Assembly: GCA_030705925.1 (NCBI GenBank)
Contig: JAUZPM010000013.1
Location: 1-41,322, forward strand
Reading direction: 5' to 3'
Source: Bacillota bacterium
Lineage (GTDB): Bacteria > Bacillota > Clostridia > Oscillospirales > Feifaniaceae
Length of the DNA stretch: 41,322 nucleotides
The translations under genes and the position numbers were made by a program. The notes below the pieces were generated by a model that was given only the letters and a program-made list of their open reading frames with translations, was not told the origin of the DNA and did not search any database. This document shows positions 9,602 to 18,458 of this stretch, piece after piece. Every line of letters starts with the position of its first letter. The first letter of the stretch is position 1.

Positions 9602-9754
9602 ATGGCTAAAGCAGGAATGCGCAGACCCGATCCCAGAGAACCTCATGGAACGGAATCAGATATAAGAATGAATATCCCTAAAAATGATGTAAAACCGGTT
9701 CCTGAAATAAAGGGAAAATCTAAGCGCGGGCATGAAAAAGCAAAACCAATGTAA
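9602..9754 (+). CDS. Small basic hydrophilic protein, 50 residues
   Basis: ATG with AAAGGAGC 4 bases upstream. The product starts MAKAGMRRPDPREPHGTESD and ends KGKSKRGHEKAKPM. It has no membrane segment or cysteine and is rich in Pro, Lys and Arg. It forms a pair with the 44-residue ORF 9 bases upstream, and its stop abuts a terminator hairpin. The sequence resembles short uncharacterised proteins I associate with clostridial genomes, but I cannot name the family. The role is unknown. Confidence 0.6.
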   Translation: MAKAGMRRPDPREPHGTESDIRMNIPKNDVKPVPEIKGKSKRGHEKAKPM

Positions 9755-9755
9755 A

Positions 9756-9782
9756 AAGCCGTGAGATTAACCCTCACGGCTT
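9756..9782. terminator. Bidirectional terminator between convergent genes
   Basis: A 10-bp perfect stem (9756-9765 with 9773-9782) with a 7-base loop ATTAACC. On the minus strand it is followed by TTTTTAC, making it a good terminator for the HPr-like gene. On + it follows directly after the 50-residue ORF's stop, with a weaker T run. Confidence 0.85.
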
Positions 9783-9832
9783 CAAGCTTTACAGACACAT
9801 TAATGCATAAGAGAAATTGAACTTCCCTGTTT

Positions 9833-10063
9833 TTATTTTATTTCAAATTGTTTAATATCTTCAAAGAAAGTATCAACATTATCTCCATATGCAGTAAGCT
9901 TTATTGGCTTTGTAAGGTCTAAACTAAATATGCCCATAATGGATTTTGCATCAACGACATATCTGCCGGAAGTAAGGTCAATATCAAAGTCATATTTCGA
10001 TACAATAGCAACAAACGCCTTGACGTCAATTATTGAATTGAGCAATACGTTAGTAGTTTTCAT
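9833..10063 (-). CDS. HPr-like protein lacking the phosphorylatable histidine
   Basis: 76 residues, HPr-sized. The second half VDAKSIMGIFSLDLTKPIKLTAYG matches the HPr core, including the regulatory-serine motif KSIMG (Ser41). The N-terminal GLHARPA active-site loop is replaced by SIIDVKAFVA, and the protein has no histidine at all. I start at ATG 10063 because AGGGGG lies 9 bases upstream. An ATG 9 bases earlier abuts that site and is too close. It cannot carry phosphate in the classical PTS relay. By analogy with Crh of Bacillus, which also lacks His15 but keeps Ser46, a purely regulatory role is possible. It stands alone, divergent from mtaB. Confidence 0.82.
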   Translation of the reverse strand: MKTTNVLLNSIIDVKAFVAIVSKYDFDIDLTSGRYVVDAKSIMGIFSLDLTKPIKLTAYGDNVDTFFEDIKQFEIK

Positions 10064-10183
10064 GCTAATCATCCCCCTAAAAATAAAATGGTTATTTATT
10101 TGTGGCATTTATACTGTTATAATATCAGAGAAACAAACAAAAAACAAGGGTAAATGTAAATTTCCTAATGCGGAGGGAAATTA

Positions 10184-11488
10184 ATGAAAGCAGCAGTTTT
10201 GACTTTGGGTTGCAAGGTCAACCAGTATGAGTCTGACGTAATAATGCAAAGGCTTGTAGATGAAGGATTTAAAATAGTAGATTTTGATGATTTGGCCGAT
10301 GTTTATATTGTAAATACATGTTCGGTTACCGCGGTCAGTGATAAAAAGTCGAGACAGGCGTTAAGAAGAGCGAAAAAACAAAATCCTGAGGCAGTCGTTA
10401 TAGCAGCGGGATGCTATCCCCAGATTGCTAAACAGGAACTTGCTTCAATGGAAGAAATTGATATCTGTGTTGGAACTGAAAATAAATACGATCTTGTAAA
10501 ACTTGCGAAAGAAGAACTTAAGAACCGCAGAAAAATAATTGATATTCCAGACAATAGAGATTATATTCCGTATGAAATCGATTTTATTACAGAAACTTAC
10601 TCGCATACCCGTGCACATATCAAAATTGAAGACGGATGCAACAACTTTTGCTCTTACTGCATAATACCATACACCCGCGGCAGAGTAAGGTCAAAGCTCA
10701 TAAGCGATGCGGTGAGTGAATTTTACGGACTTGCTGAAAAAGGATATAAAGAGATAGTGCTGACCGGCATTGAGGTTTCTTCTTACGGACACGATACGGG
10801 TGAACAACTTATAGACCTGCTTGAAGGACTAAATACAGCCGCAAGGAATTATCCTGACCTTAGGGTAAGGCTTTCTTCACTTGAGCCCCGTATCGTTACA
10901 GAAGAATTTACAGAAAAATTATCTGCGCTCGAGCGGATATGTCCCCAGTATCATCTATCCCTTCAAAGCGGAAGCGATGCGGTTTTAAAGCGTATGAACC
11001 GAAAATACAGCGTTTCAGATTATTACCGCGCACTCATTATGCTGCGAGAGGCAAGAGAAGAGGCAATGTTTACAACAGACGTTATCGTAGGCTTTCCGGG
11101 TGAAACAGGGGAGGAATTTTTAGAGACATGCTCTTTTGTGCGTGAAGCGGAATTTCTGAAAGTGCACGTTTTTCCATACTCAGTGAGACCGGGCACAAAA
11201 GCTGCGGAAATGGATGGACAAATCACAAAAGAACAAAAAGAAAAAAGGGTTCATTTTTTAGATAATGTATCTAAAAGCATACGTGCTGAAATTATTGAGA
11301 AGCAAAAAGGAAAAACATTTGATGTTTTGTTTGAAAGCGAAATCGGGACAGATATGTATGAAGGATTTTCCGAGAATTATATTCCGATAAGAGCCGCAAG
11401 CAAAACTGATATCCGGGGAAAGGTTCTTAAAGTACGCATTTCAAAGTCGGAAGATGACTTTTGTTATGGAGTTATAGAAACCGTTTAA
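10184..11488 (+). CDS. mtaB: tRNA t6A37 methylthiotransferase MtaB (radical SAM)
   Basis: 434 residues. The N-terminal UPF0004 domain has TLGCKVNQYESD, VNTCSVTAVSDKKSRQ and AAGCYPQ, which supply the cysteines of one 4Fe-4S cluster. The radical-SAM domain carries CNNFCSYC (Cys152, 156, 159) and IIPYTRGRVRSK, followed by LTGIEVSSYG, RLSSLEP and LSLQSGSDAVLKRMNRKY. The last ~60 residues fit a TRAM domain. It converts t6A37 of tRNAs reading ANN codons to ms2t6A. The GCGGAGGGAAATTA before the ATG is a strong ribosome binding site. Confidence 0.93.
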   Translation: MKAAVLTLGCKVNQYESDVIMQRLVDEGFKIVDFDDLADVYIVNTCSVTAVSDKKSRQALRRAKKQNPEAVVIAAGCYPQIAKQELASMEEIDICVGTENKYDLVKLAKEELKNRRKIIDIPDNRDYIPYEIDFITETYSHTRAHIKIEDGCNNFCSYCIIPYTRGRVRSKLISDAVSEFYGLAEKGYKEIVLTGIEVSSYGHDTGEQLIDLLEGLNTAARNYPDLRVRLSSLEPRIVTEEFTEKLSALERICPQYHLSLQSGSDAVLKRMNRKYSVSDYYRALIMLREAREEAMFTTDVIVGFPGETGEEFLETCSFVREAEFLKVHVFPYSVRPGTKAAEMDGQITKEQKEKRVHFLDNVSKSIRAEIIEKQKGKTFDVLFESEIGTDMYEGFSENYIPIRAASKTDIRGKVLKVRISKSEDDFCYGVIETV

Positions 11489-11530
11489 TTAAGCTTCTAT
11501 TTTTATAAAGATTTTACATTGTTTTTAACC

Positions 11531-11558
11531 TTAATATTTGATATTCTATATATATAAT
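11531..11558 (+). promoter_or_regulatory. Probable promoter of purL
   Basis: In a very AT-rich stretch, TTAATA (11531-11536), 16-bp spacer and TATAAT (11553-11558) give a start near 11565, ahead of the AAGGGG ribosome binding site at 11572-11577. The surrounding alternating A/T makes the exact hexamers uncertain. No purine riboswitch is visible here. Confidence 0.4.
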
Positions 11559-11585
11559 TATATATTAAATATAAGGGGTAGCTTT

Positions 11586-14500
11586 ATGGTTTATCGGATA
11601 TACTCTGAAAAAAAGGCCGGATATAACGTTGAAGCACAGGCAATCTGTAAGGATTTAAACCAAAATCTTCAGATTGCTTCTGTTATTTCTGTACGTATCT
11701 TTAACCGCTATGATGTCGAGGGCATTTCAGCCGAAGTTTTTGAACTTGCTAAAAATTCCGTATTCAGTGAGCCGCCTGTAGACGATACATACGCTGAATT
11801 GCCGGAAATCATCGGTTCGCACAGGATCTTTGCATCGGAATATCTGCCCGGTCAGTTTGACCAACGCGCTGCATCAGCGGCAGAATGTATCGAGCTTATT
11901 ACGTGTGAGGAACGCCCGATTGTCAGGACTGCACGTATTTACGTACTGAAAGGTGAAATCAGCGACAGTGATTTCATTGCAATAAAGGATTATCTTATTA
12001 ACAAGGTTGAAAGCCGCGAGGCTTCGCTTTCCACATATGAAACACTAAAGCAAAAACTGGACATTCCAAGCGAAGTTGAGACCCTGACTGGATTTAATTC
12101 ATTAAATGAAACCAAAATAGAGGAATTTTTATCTTCTCATGGTCTTGCTATGGATAAGCAGGACCTTTTATTCTGTCAGAAATATTTCAGAGATACAGAA
12201 CACAGAGATCCAACCATTACAGAGATACGCGTCCTTGATACTTATTGGTCTGATCACTGCCGTCATACGACCTTTCTGACTGAAATCGAAAATATAGATA
12301 TCAAGGCTCAGTACATCAAAAAAGCTTTTGAAAAATATGAAAACATCCGCAAAACGTTATATGTCAGCCGCAAAAAGCCTATGACATTAATGGATATTGC
12401 AACGATCGGTGCTAAAGAACTGAAGCGTCAAGGTATCTTAAAGAACCTTGATGAAAGCGATGAAATAAACGCCTGCTCAGTAAAAGTTAAAGTTAACATT
12501 GATGGGAAGCCGCAGGATTATGTGTTGATGTTTAAAAACGAAACACACAATCATCCGACGGAAATAGAGCCGTTCGGCGGCGCGGCAACCTGTCTTGGCG
12601 GCGCTATACGAGATCCTCTGTCCGGGCGTTCATACGTATACCACGCAATGCGCATAACAGGCGCGGGCGATCCAAGAGAAGCTGTTTCAGAGACGCTTCC
12701 AGGCAAGCTTCCTCAGAAAAAGCTTACAACAACCGCGGCGGCAGGCTTTTCATCTTATGGCAATCAAATCGGGCTTGCGACGGGATATGTTAATGAGGTT
12801 TATCACGACGGTTATATCGCAAAACGTCTTGAGACAGGAGCAGTAATAGGAGCTGCACCGATAGACAATATTAGGCGTGAGGAACCTGTAAAAGGCGACA
12901 TTATAATTTTGCTTGGCGGCAGGACAGGCCGTGACGGCTGCGGCGGCGCAACCGGCTCGTCAAAATCTCATACCGCTGAATCCCTTGCTACATGCGGAGC
13001 TGAGGTTCAAAAGGGCAATCCGCCTGTTGAACGTAAAATTCAAAGATTGTTCAGAAAAAAAGAAGTTACATCTTTAATCAAACGCTGTAACGATTTCGGC
13101 GCCGGCGGTGTATCCGTCGCTATAGGCGAACTTGCCGACGGGCTTATTATCGATCTATCAAAGGTGCCAAAAAAGTATGACGGACTTGATGGAACTGAAC
13201 TTGCTATTTCAGAATCGCAGGAGAGAATGGCGGTTGTCGTCTCATCCGAAGATGCTGACAGATTTATAGATCTTGCAAACTTTGAAAATCTCGAGGCTAC
13301 AAAGGTTGCGGAAGTTACCGACGATGAACGGCTTACAATGCTTTGGAACGGCAAGGAAATCGTCAGCATTTCAAGGGAGTTCATAAATACTAATGGTGCG
13401 CCTAAGTATACAGATGTTGTTATAGACAATCCTAAGATCGATAAACTGTTTGAAGAAAAATCAAACGGTTCTATTAAAGACAAATGGATATCAACTCTAA
13501 CTGACCTTAACGTTTGCTCACAGAAAGGGCTTGTTGAGCGTTTTGATTCAACTATCGGTGCCGGAAGCGTCACATTGCCTTATGGCGGCAAATACCAGCT
13601 CACACCGTCACCGTTTATGGCTGCCAAGTTTCCTGCCTTAAAAGGAGAGAGCACAACAGCTTCCGTAATGGCATACGGTTTTAATCCAAATGTAAGCTCT
13701 CAGAGCCCATATCATGGTGCGCTTTATGCAGTAGTTGAATCTGTCTCACGTCTTGTCGCGGCTGGCTGCTCATATGAACAGGCTTACCTTACACTCCAGG
13801 AATTCTTCCCACGCACAAATGGGGTTCCGTCAAGATGGGGGCTGCCTTTTGCGGCTCTTCTAGGAGCATTGACTGCCCAGCTCGAACTTGGCACAGGCGC
13901 AATCGGCGGAAAAGACAGCATGTCGGGTACCTTTGAGCATATTGATGTGCCACCGACGCTGATATCATTTGCTGTATCAACATTAGAGGCAGATAAGATA
14001 ATAACCGCTGAATTTAAAAAAGCGGGAAGCAGCGTTTATTTGATAAGTCCTTCATACGATCAAGACAAATTAATAGACTTTGAAAGCCTTAAAACTAATT
14101 TCAAATATATAAATAAACTTGCAGGTTCTGGCGACATTAGTGCCGCCTACGCATTATCCACAGGCGGAATCGCTGAAGCTGTGTCTAAAATGGCTTTTGG
14201 TAATAAATTCGGTTTTGTGTTTGACAAGGGCTTTGATACCTCATTACTGTTTAAGCAGAATTATGGTGCAATCCTTGTTGAGTCGGATAAGGAAATTAAC
14301 GGTGTAAAGGTAGGAACCGTTACAGAAACAGGGCATATTGCTGTTGAAAATGAAGATATCGATCTCGAAGAAATACTGAGTAAATACGAAAACGTATTTG
14401 AAAAAGTGTTCCCAACTAGGGCAAAACAGGACTTAAACAGTGCCAAGGATTATACCTTTACAGGCAGAAGCACTGCCGTGCCGTCTAACAAAGTCGCAGA

Positions 14501-15296
14501 GCCGCGTGTTGTTATTCCTGTATTCCCCGGAACAAACTGCGAATATGACAGTGCTAAAGCTTTTGAGAGGGCAGGCGGAAAAGCTGATATTTTTGTAATA
14601 AATACTCTTTCGCCCGAAAGGCTTGCAGAATCAATTAAAGAACTTGAAAAACTCATCCGTCAAAGCCAGATAGTTATGCTTCCGGGTGGATTTTCGGGCG
14701 GTGACGAGCCTGAGGGCAGTGCGAAATTTATTGCCGCAATATTCAGAAACGAACGCATCCGCGACGCGGTCACCGAACTGCTTGAACAACGTGACGGTCT
14801 CATGCTTGGTATCTGCAACGGATTTCAGGCGCTTATAAAACTTGGACTTGTACCTTTCGGCCGCATAACAGAGCTAAAATCCGATTCTCCAACATTAACA
14901 TTCAATAATATCGGTCGTCATCAGTCGATGATGGTAAATACGAAAGTGTCTTCAGTAAAATCGCCGTGGCTTTCACTATGCAATGCGGGCGATATTCATA
15001 CAATCGCCATTTCACACGGCGAGGGCAGATTTGTTGCGCCTGCAGAGACAATACGCAAGCTTGCCGAAAATGGTCAAATTGCAACCCAATATGTCGGTCT
15101 TGACGGTAAGCCGACAATGGATATGCCGTTCAATCCTAATGGCTCGATAGACGCAATCGAAGGCATAACAAGTCCTGACGGAAGGGTATTCGGCAAAATG
15201 GCTCACAGTGAGCGTGTGGGCAGTTATGTTGCCAAGAACATTATTGGAAATAAAGATCAGAAAATATTTGAAGCGGGGATACAATATTTCAAATAA
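11586..15296 (+). CDS. purL: Phosphoribosylformylglycinamidine synthase, large single-chain type
   Basis: 1236 residues, combining the FGAM-synthase and glutaminase domains in one chain, as in the clade II enzyme of some Clostridia. It is longer than the PurLQS small type. The synthase region shows YWSDHCRHTTF, FKNETHNHPTEIEPFGGAATCLGG and GGKDSMSGTFEHID. The C-terminal class-I amidotransferase has VFPGTNCEYDS, nucleophile Cys1077 in GICNGFQ, and the His1144/Glu1146 pair in SHGEGRF. It makes FGAM from FGAR, Gln and ATP. I place the start at ATG 11586, with AAGGGG 8 bases upstream. An upstream in-frame TTG is in promoter-like DNA. It stands apart from, and converges on, the other pur genes. 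Confidence 0.95.
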   Translation: MVYRIYSEKKAGYNVEAQAICKDLNQNLQIASVISVRIFNRYDVEGISAEVFELAKNSVFSEPPVDDTYAELPEIIGSHRIFASEYLPGQFDQRAASAAECIELITCEERPIVRTARIYVLKGEISDSDFIAIKDYLINKVESREASLSTYETLKQKLDIPSEVETLTGFNSLNETKIEEFLSSHGLAMDKQDLLFCQKYFRDTEHRDPTITEIRVLDTYWSDHCRHTTFLTEIENIDIKAQYIKKAFEKYENIRKTLYVSRKKPMTLMDIATIGAKELKRQGILKNLDESDEINACSVKVKVNIDGKPQDYVLMFKNETHNHPTEIEPFGGAATCLGGAIRDPLSGRSYVYHAMRITGAGDPREAVSETLPGKLPQKKLTTTAAAGFSSYGNQIGLATGYVNEVYHDGYIAKRLETGAVIGAAPIDNIRREEPVKGDIIILLGGRTGRDGCGGATGSSKSHTAESLATCGAEVQKGNPPVERKIQRLFRKKEVTSLIKRCNDFGAGGVSVAIGELADGLIIDLSKVPKKYDGLDGTELAISESQERMAVVVSSEDADRFIDLANFENLEATKVAEVTDDERLTMLWNGKEIVSISREFINTNGAPKYTDVVIDNPKIDKLFEEKSNGSIKDKWISTLTDLNVCSQKGLVERFDSTIGAGSVTLPYGGKYQLTPSPFMAAKFPALKGESTTASVMAYGFNPNVSSQSPYHGALYAVVESVSRLVAAGCSYEQAYLTLQEFFPRTNGVPSRWGLPFAALLGALTAQLELGTGAIGGKDSMSGTFEHIDVPPTLISFAVSTLEADKIITAEFKKAGSSVYLISPSYDQDKLIDFESLKTNFKYINKLAGSGDISAAYALSTGGIAEAVSKMAFGNKFGFVFDKGFDTSLLFKQNYGAILVESDKEINGVKVGTVTETGHIAVENEDIDLEEILSKYENVFEKVFPTRAKQDLNSAKDYTFTGRSTAVPSNKVAEPRVVIPVFPGTNCEYDSAKAFERAGGKADIFVINTLSPERLAESIKELEKLIRQSQIVMLPGGFSGGDEPEGSAKFIAAIFRNERIRDAVTELLEQRDGLMLGICNGFQALIKLGLVPFGRITELKSDSPTLTFNNIGRHQSMMVNTKVSSVKSPWLSLCNAGDIHTIAISHGEGRFVAPAETIRKLAENGQIATQYVGLDGKPTMDMPFNPNGSIDAIEGITSPDGRVFGKMAHSERVGSYVAKNIIGNKDQKIFEAGIQYFK

Positions 15297-15310
15297 GGGA
15301 GAGAGAGTTA

Positions 15311-16237
15311 ATGGCTAGACAATATCTTATTAGAAGTGAGGGTAATTGGTATAAATCCAATCTTCACTGTCACACAACCTGTTCTGACGGGAAGCTGACC
15401 CCGGAAGAGGTAAAAGAGCTTTATAAATCTCACGGGTACAGCATTGTCGCATACACTGATCATAATAAGCTTATCAACCATAAGGAACTTAATGACGATA
15501 AATTTCTCGCTCTATGCGGCTATGAAATTGATGTTATCGATCATTCAAAGCCATATCAGCGTTGCTGTCATTTAAACGCAATTGCAAAAAATCCTGAAAC
15601 AGCTGAGTTTCAGGGTTCGCTTGAAGAATACTCTGCAGATCATATTAATAAAATGATTGAAAAATTAATTTCATCGGGGTTTATTGTAAACTATAATCAT
15701 CCGTCTTGGTCGATGGTGGAATCTGAAGAAATATCAAAGCTTCATGGGTTTACGGCTATAGAAGTTTATAATCACAGTGCACAGATGCATTTAAATTCAG
15801 GTTGTTCCTCAACGCAATACGGACTGTTTATAAGAAACGGCGGAAAAGCATATTCTATAGCGGCCGATGATAATCATAATTTTGATAAAATCAGAAGCAC
15901 AAGTTCTGACTCACTTGGAGGTTTTACTGTTTTAAAAGCCACCGATTTATCATACAAATCGATCATTGATTCGTTTGAAACAGGTAATTTCTACTGTTCA
16001 TCAGGGCCTGAAATATATGACTATTATATAGAAGACGGCAAACTTTGTTTGCACTGTTCGCCAATTGCAAGCGCCCTTCATAGAAATGAAAAGATCATCG
16101 GCGGGCATATCTCTTCCTCGGAGAACGACATTACATATGTAGAGTTTCCTATACGCGAAGAACAGCCATTCGGTTATATTGAAATTTCAGATTTAAACGG
16201 AAAAACAGCATTTACTAATCCAGTTTATTTTAAATAA
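15311..16237 (+). CDS. PHP-domain metallohydrolase
   Basis: 308 residues. The metal-binding PHP motifs are clear: NLHCHTTCSDG near residue 18, AYTDHN, CGYEIDV, NYNHPSWS and AADDNHNF. PHP proteins use two or three metal ions to hydrolyse phosphoesters. The exact substrate is not deducible, but this stand-alone type resembles 3',5'-nucleotide bisphosphate or phosphoesterase-like members. It begins 14 bases after purL's stop, with GGGAGAGAGAG before the ATG, and is therefore co-transcribed with purL. A strong terminator follows. Confidence 0.85.
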   Translation: MARQYLIRSEGNWYKSNLHCHTTCSDGKLTPEEVKELYKSHGYSIVAYTDHNKLINHKELNDDKFLALCGYEIDVIDHSKPYQRCCHLNAIAKNPETAEFQGSLEEYSADHINKMIEKLISSGFIVNYNHPSWSMVESEEISKLHGFTAIEVYNHSAQMHLNSGCSSTQYGLFIRNGGKAYSIAADDNHNFDKIRSTSSDSLGGFTVLKATDLSYKSIIDSFETGNFYCSSGPEIYDYYIEDGKLCLHCSPIASALHRNEKIIGGHISSSENDITYVEFPIREEQPFGYIEISDLNGKTAFTNPVYFK

Positions 16238-16268
16238 AGTTTATTCTTAAATTCAGAAGTTGTAAAAG

Positions 16269-16312
16269 AGAACCTCCTATTGCAGGTATTCTACAATAGG
16301 AGGTTCTTTTCT
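16269..16312. terminator. Strong terminator between the PHP gene and thiT
   Basis: A 14-bp perfect stem (16269-16282 with 16294-16307) with an 11-base loop, extended by a G-U pair and followed on + by TTTCTTTAATTTTTT. The T-rich sequence on the minus side suggests it also ends the convergent thiT transcript. Confidence 0.92.
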
Positions 16313-16341
16313 TTAATTTTTTAAGTTGTTTTAATAAATTT

Positions 16342-16938
16342 CTATTTTGCTTGAATCAGTTTCTTTACTGCGGGGATAGATGCCAGAACAAAGCATTCTA
16401 CTGCAGCTATTATTGTTTCAGGCAACATATATGAAATATTATATACGAATGAATAAATTACTGTTGCTAAAAAAGTATCTTTCTGACCGCCTGTCCAGTA
16501 ACCCCAGATAATGATACCGGCAACAAATAGGCATAAAAAGCGTAAGAATAAACCCAAAACCGCACCTGTTGCAAGTGATACTGAAACTGATTTTTTTGAC
16601 CATTTTGAGCATAGACCAGCAGCGTAACCTATAAGTGCACTTGCAAAAAGGTATTCAAGAATTACGCTTGCAGTTACAGCCTGCCACGAAACACCATAGC
16701 TTAGAAGCTCTGCGAATCCGCTTATAAGCAAATTCAGTACACTAAGTGCAAAACCGGTAAATGCGCCCCACTTGGGTCCGTATTTGTATCCGATTATTAT
16801 AATGGGGACAAAACGTCCGAAAGAGACAGAGCCGCCCATTGCCCACAGACCCTTAAATTTCAGCATTGGTAATGATAGGATTACTGCGACTGCAAGCATT
16901 ACGGCTGTCTCTGCCAGTCTTCTGGTTTTTTGATTCAT
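16342..16938 (-). CDS. thiT: Thiamine-specific ECF transporter S component
   Basis: 198 residues with about six membrane segments. Family-like blocks are GGSVSFGRFVPIIIIGYKYGPKWG, FLRFLCLFVAGIIIWGYW and, near the end, YNISYMLPE. It should bind thiamine outside the cell and work with a shared ECF A/A'/T module encoded elsewhere. A TPP riboswitch in its leader independently supports thiamine as substrate. The ATG at 16938 has GGAGG 8 bases upstream. The frame stays open 10 codons further up, but only into the leader after the terminator hairpin. Confidence 0.92.
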   Translation of the reverse strand: MNQKTRRLAETAVMLAVAVILSLPMLKFKGLWAMGGSVSFGRFVPIIIIGYKYGPKWGAFTGFALSVLNLLISGFAELLSYGVSWQAVTASVILEYLFASALIGYAAGLCSKWSKKSVSVSLATGAVLGLFLRFLCLFVAGIIIWGYWTGGQKDTFLATVIYSFVYNISYMLPETIIAAVECFVLASIPAVKKLIQAK

Positions 16939-16968
16939 TTTATATTCCTCCAAATAATTAATATACAT

Positions 16969-17002
16969 AAAAAGTCCGCTTATGGATAGCCATAAGCGGA
17001 CT
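16969..17002 (-). terminator. Riboswitch expression-platform terminator ahead of thiT
   Basis: Reading on the minus strand, a perfect 13-bp stem (17002-16990 with 16985-16973) with loop CTAT is followed by TTTT. It lies between the TPP aptamer and the thiT ribosome binding site, as expected for a transcriptional OFF switch. Confidence 0.9.
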
Positions 17003-17059
17003 AAAATTCTTATAATACGTTATGCCCATATTGAAGGCGCACCTGGTATTCTAAAAATC

Positions 17060-17142
17060 TCCCTACGCTGGCATTATCCATCTCAGGTTATAGGGTTTGA
17101 AACCTTAATGGTTTCCTCTCAGCCGAGTTCACTCAGCACCCC
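17060..17142 (-). ncRNA. TPP riboswitch (THI-box) controlling thiT
   Basis: On the minus strand the aptamer core elements occur in order: GGGGTGC, GGCTGAGAGGAAACC, AACCCTATAACCTGA, then GGATAATGCCAGCGTAGGGA. These are the conserved THI-box blocks, including CTGAGA. TPP binding should favour the downstream terminator hairpin (16973-17002) and shut off thiT. The aptamer begins only about 45 bases after the purD stop. Confidence 0.97.
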
Positions 17143-17154
17143 TGATTCTTTTAA

Positions 17155-17184
17155 ATTATAACATTATAGAATATTACAAGTCAA
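17155..17184 (-). promoter_or_regulatory. Promoter of the TPP-riboswitch/thiT transcript
   Basis: On the minus strand: TTGACT (17184-17179), 18-bp spacer, TATAAT (17160-17155). The predicted start is just before the GGGGTGC of the aptamer, which is ideal placement. The -35 lies immediately after the purD stop codon. Confidence 0.85.
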
Positions 17185-17187
17185 GGT

Positions 17188-18447
17188 TTAACGCGTTTTT
17201 CCGATATCATGTCTGAAATAACTGCCTTCAAAATGTATGCTTTCACAGGCTTTATACGCTTTATCGAGGGCAGTATCAAGGTTTTCACCCATAGCTGTTA
17301 TACCAAGAACACGTCCGCCTGATGTAACGATTTTGCCGCCAGTTATTTTTGTCCCGGCATGGAAAACGGTAATATCCTCAGCGACGCTGTCAAGTCCAGT
17401 GATAGGATAACCTGTCTGGTATTTACCCGGATAACCGCCCGAAGCCATTACAACACATGCGGCGGCTTTTTTATCCCATTCTATTTTTATTTTATCAAGA
17501 CTGCCGTCTATGACAGCATTCATGACTGTAAGAAGATTGGTTTTAAGCCGAGGCAGCACAACCTGCGTTTCAGGATCTCCGAAACGTGCGTTATATTCGA
17601 TCACATACGGTTCATTGTTGCAAACCATCAGCCCGAAGAATATAACGCCTTTGAAAGTCCGACCTTCTTTGTTCATAGCGTCTACAGTGGGTAAAAAGAT
17701 CTTATTCATACACTTTTCTGCAATTTCATCCGTGTATAGGGGGTTGGGTGAAATGTTGCCCATACCGCCGGTATTAAGCCCCTTATCGCCATCGAGCGCA
17801 CGCTTGTAATCCCGTGCACTTACCATAGGAACAATAGTCTTGCCATCTGTGAAAGAAAGAACGGAAACTTCAAATCCGCTTAAGAATTGTTCAATAACGA
17901 CATGATTGCCCGATGATCCGAATTTGCCGTCGCACATTATTTCTTTAACAGCTTGTTCAGCCTCTTCAAGGTTTTGTGCTATAATTACGCCTTTACCGAG
18001 AGCAAGCCCATCTGCCTTTATAACGGCTGGGAAACTGTTTTCTTTTTTAATGTAATTAACTGCGTCTTCGGCACTAGCAAAAGTCTCATAACGTGCGGTA
18101 GGAATGCCGTATTTTTTCATAAGGTTTTTTGAAAAAACCTTGCTGCCCTCAAGGATGGCCGCAGCTTTTGAAGGCCCGAATGCCCGTATCCCTTCGGCAT
18201 TAAGTGCATCAACCATGCCGAGAACGAGCGGATCATCAGGTGTAACTACGACAAGGTCGACCTTTTTTTCTTTTGTGAAGGCAACTATAGAATCTATGTC
18301 AGTTGCTTTTATATCTACACACTCACACAGCTTACGTATTCCGCCGTTGCCGGGCGCGCAGTATATCTTTAAGTCTTTGTTATCTTTAAGAAGCTTCCAG
18401 ATGACGGCATGTTCTCTTCCGCCGCCCCCAACAACCAAAACCGTCAT
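17188..18447 (-). CDS. purD: Phosphoribosylamine-glycine ligase (GAR synthetase)
   Basis: 419 residues. An N-terminal ATP-grasp family start (VLVVGGGGREHAVIWKL) is followed by KADGLALGKGVIIA, GFEVSVLSFTDG, NTGGMGNISP and EYNARFGDPETQ, all PurD signatures. It joins phosphoribosylamine and glycine to give GAR. I start at ATG 18447 because GGAGG lies 5 bases upstream. The in-frame ATG 12 bases earlier overlaps that site. It is the last gene of the pur operon. No terminator follows before the thiT riboswitch. Confidence 0.95.
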   Translation of the reverse strand: MTVLVVGGGGREHAVIWKLLKDNKDLKIYCAPGNGGIRKLCECVDIKATDIDSIVAFTKEKKVDLVVVTPDDPLVLGMVDALNAEGIRAFGPSKAAAILEGSKVFSKNLMKKYGIPTARYETFASAEDAVNYIKKENSFPAVIKADGLALGKGVIIAQNLEEAEQAVKEIMCDGKFGSSGNHVVIEQFLSGFEVSVLSFTDGKTIVPMVSARDYKRALDGDKGLNTGGMGNISPNPLYTDEIAEKCMNKIFLPTVDAMNKEGRTFKGVIFFGLMVCNNEPYVIEYNARFGDPETQVVLPRLKTNLLTVMNAVIDGSLDKIKIEWDKKAAACVVMASGGYPGKYQTGYPITGLDSVAEDITVFHAGTKITGGKIVTSGGRVLGITAMGENLDTALDKAYKACESIHFEGSYFRHDIGKTR

Positions 18448-18458
18448 AGCATCCTCCA

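Noticed and set aside
9001-9646. Minus-strand open frames of 147 and 182 codons opposite ybaK and the small ORFs
   Set aside because: They lie antisense to a clear YbaK gene, lack ribosome binding sites and show no family motifs.
11489-11585. A purine riboswitch upstream of purL
   Set aside because: The stretch is under 100 bases, AT-rich and lacks the aptamer's conserved loops.
13040-13573. 177-codon minus-strand frame inside purL
   Set aside because: Ser/Thr-rich shadow translation of the antisense strand of a conserved enzyme.
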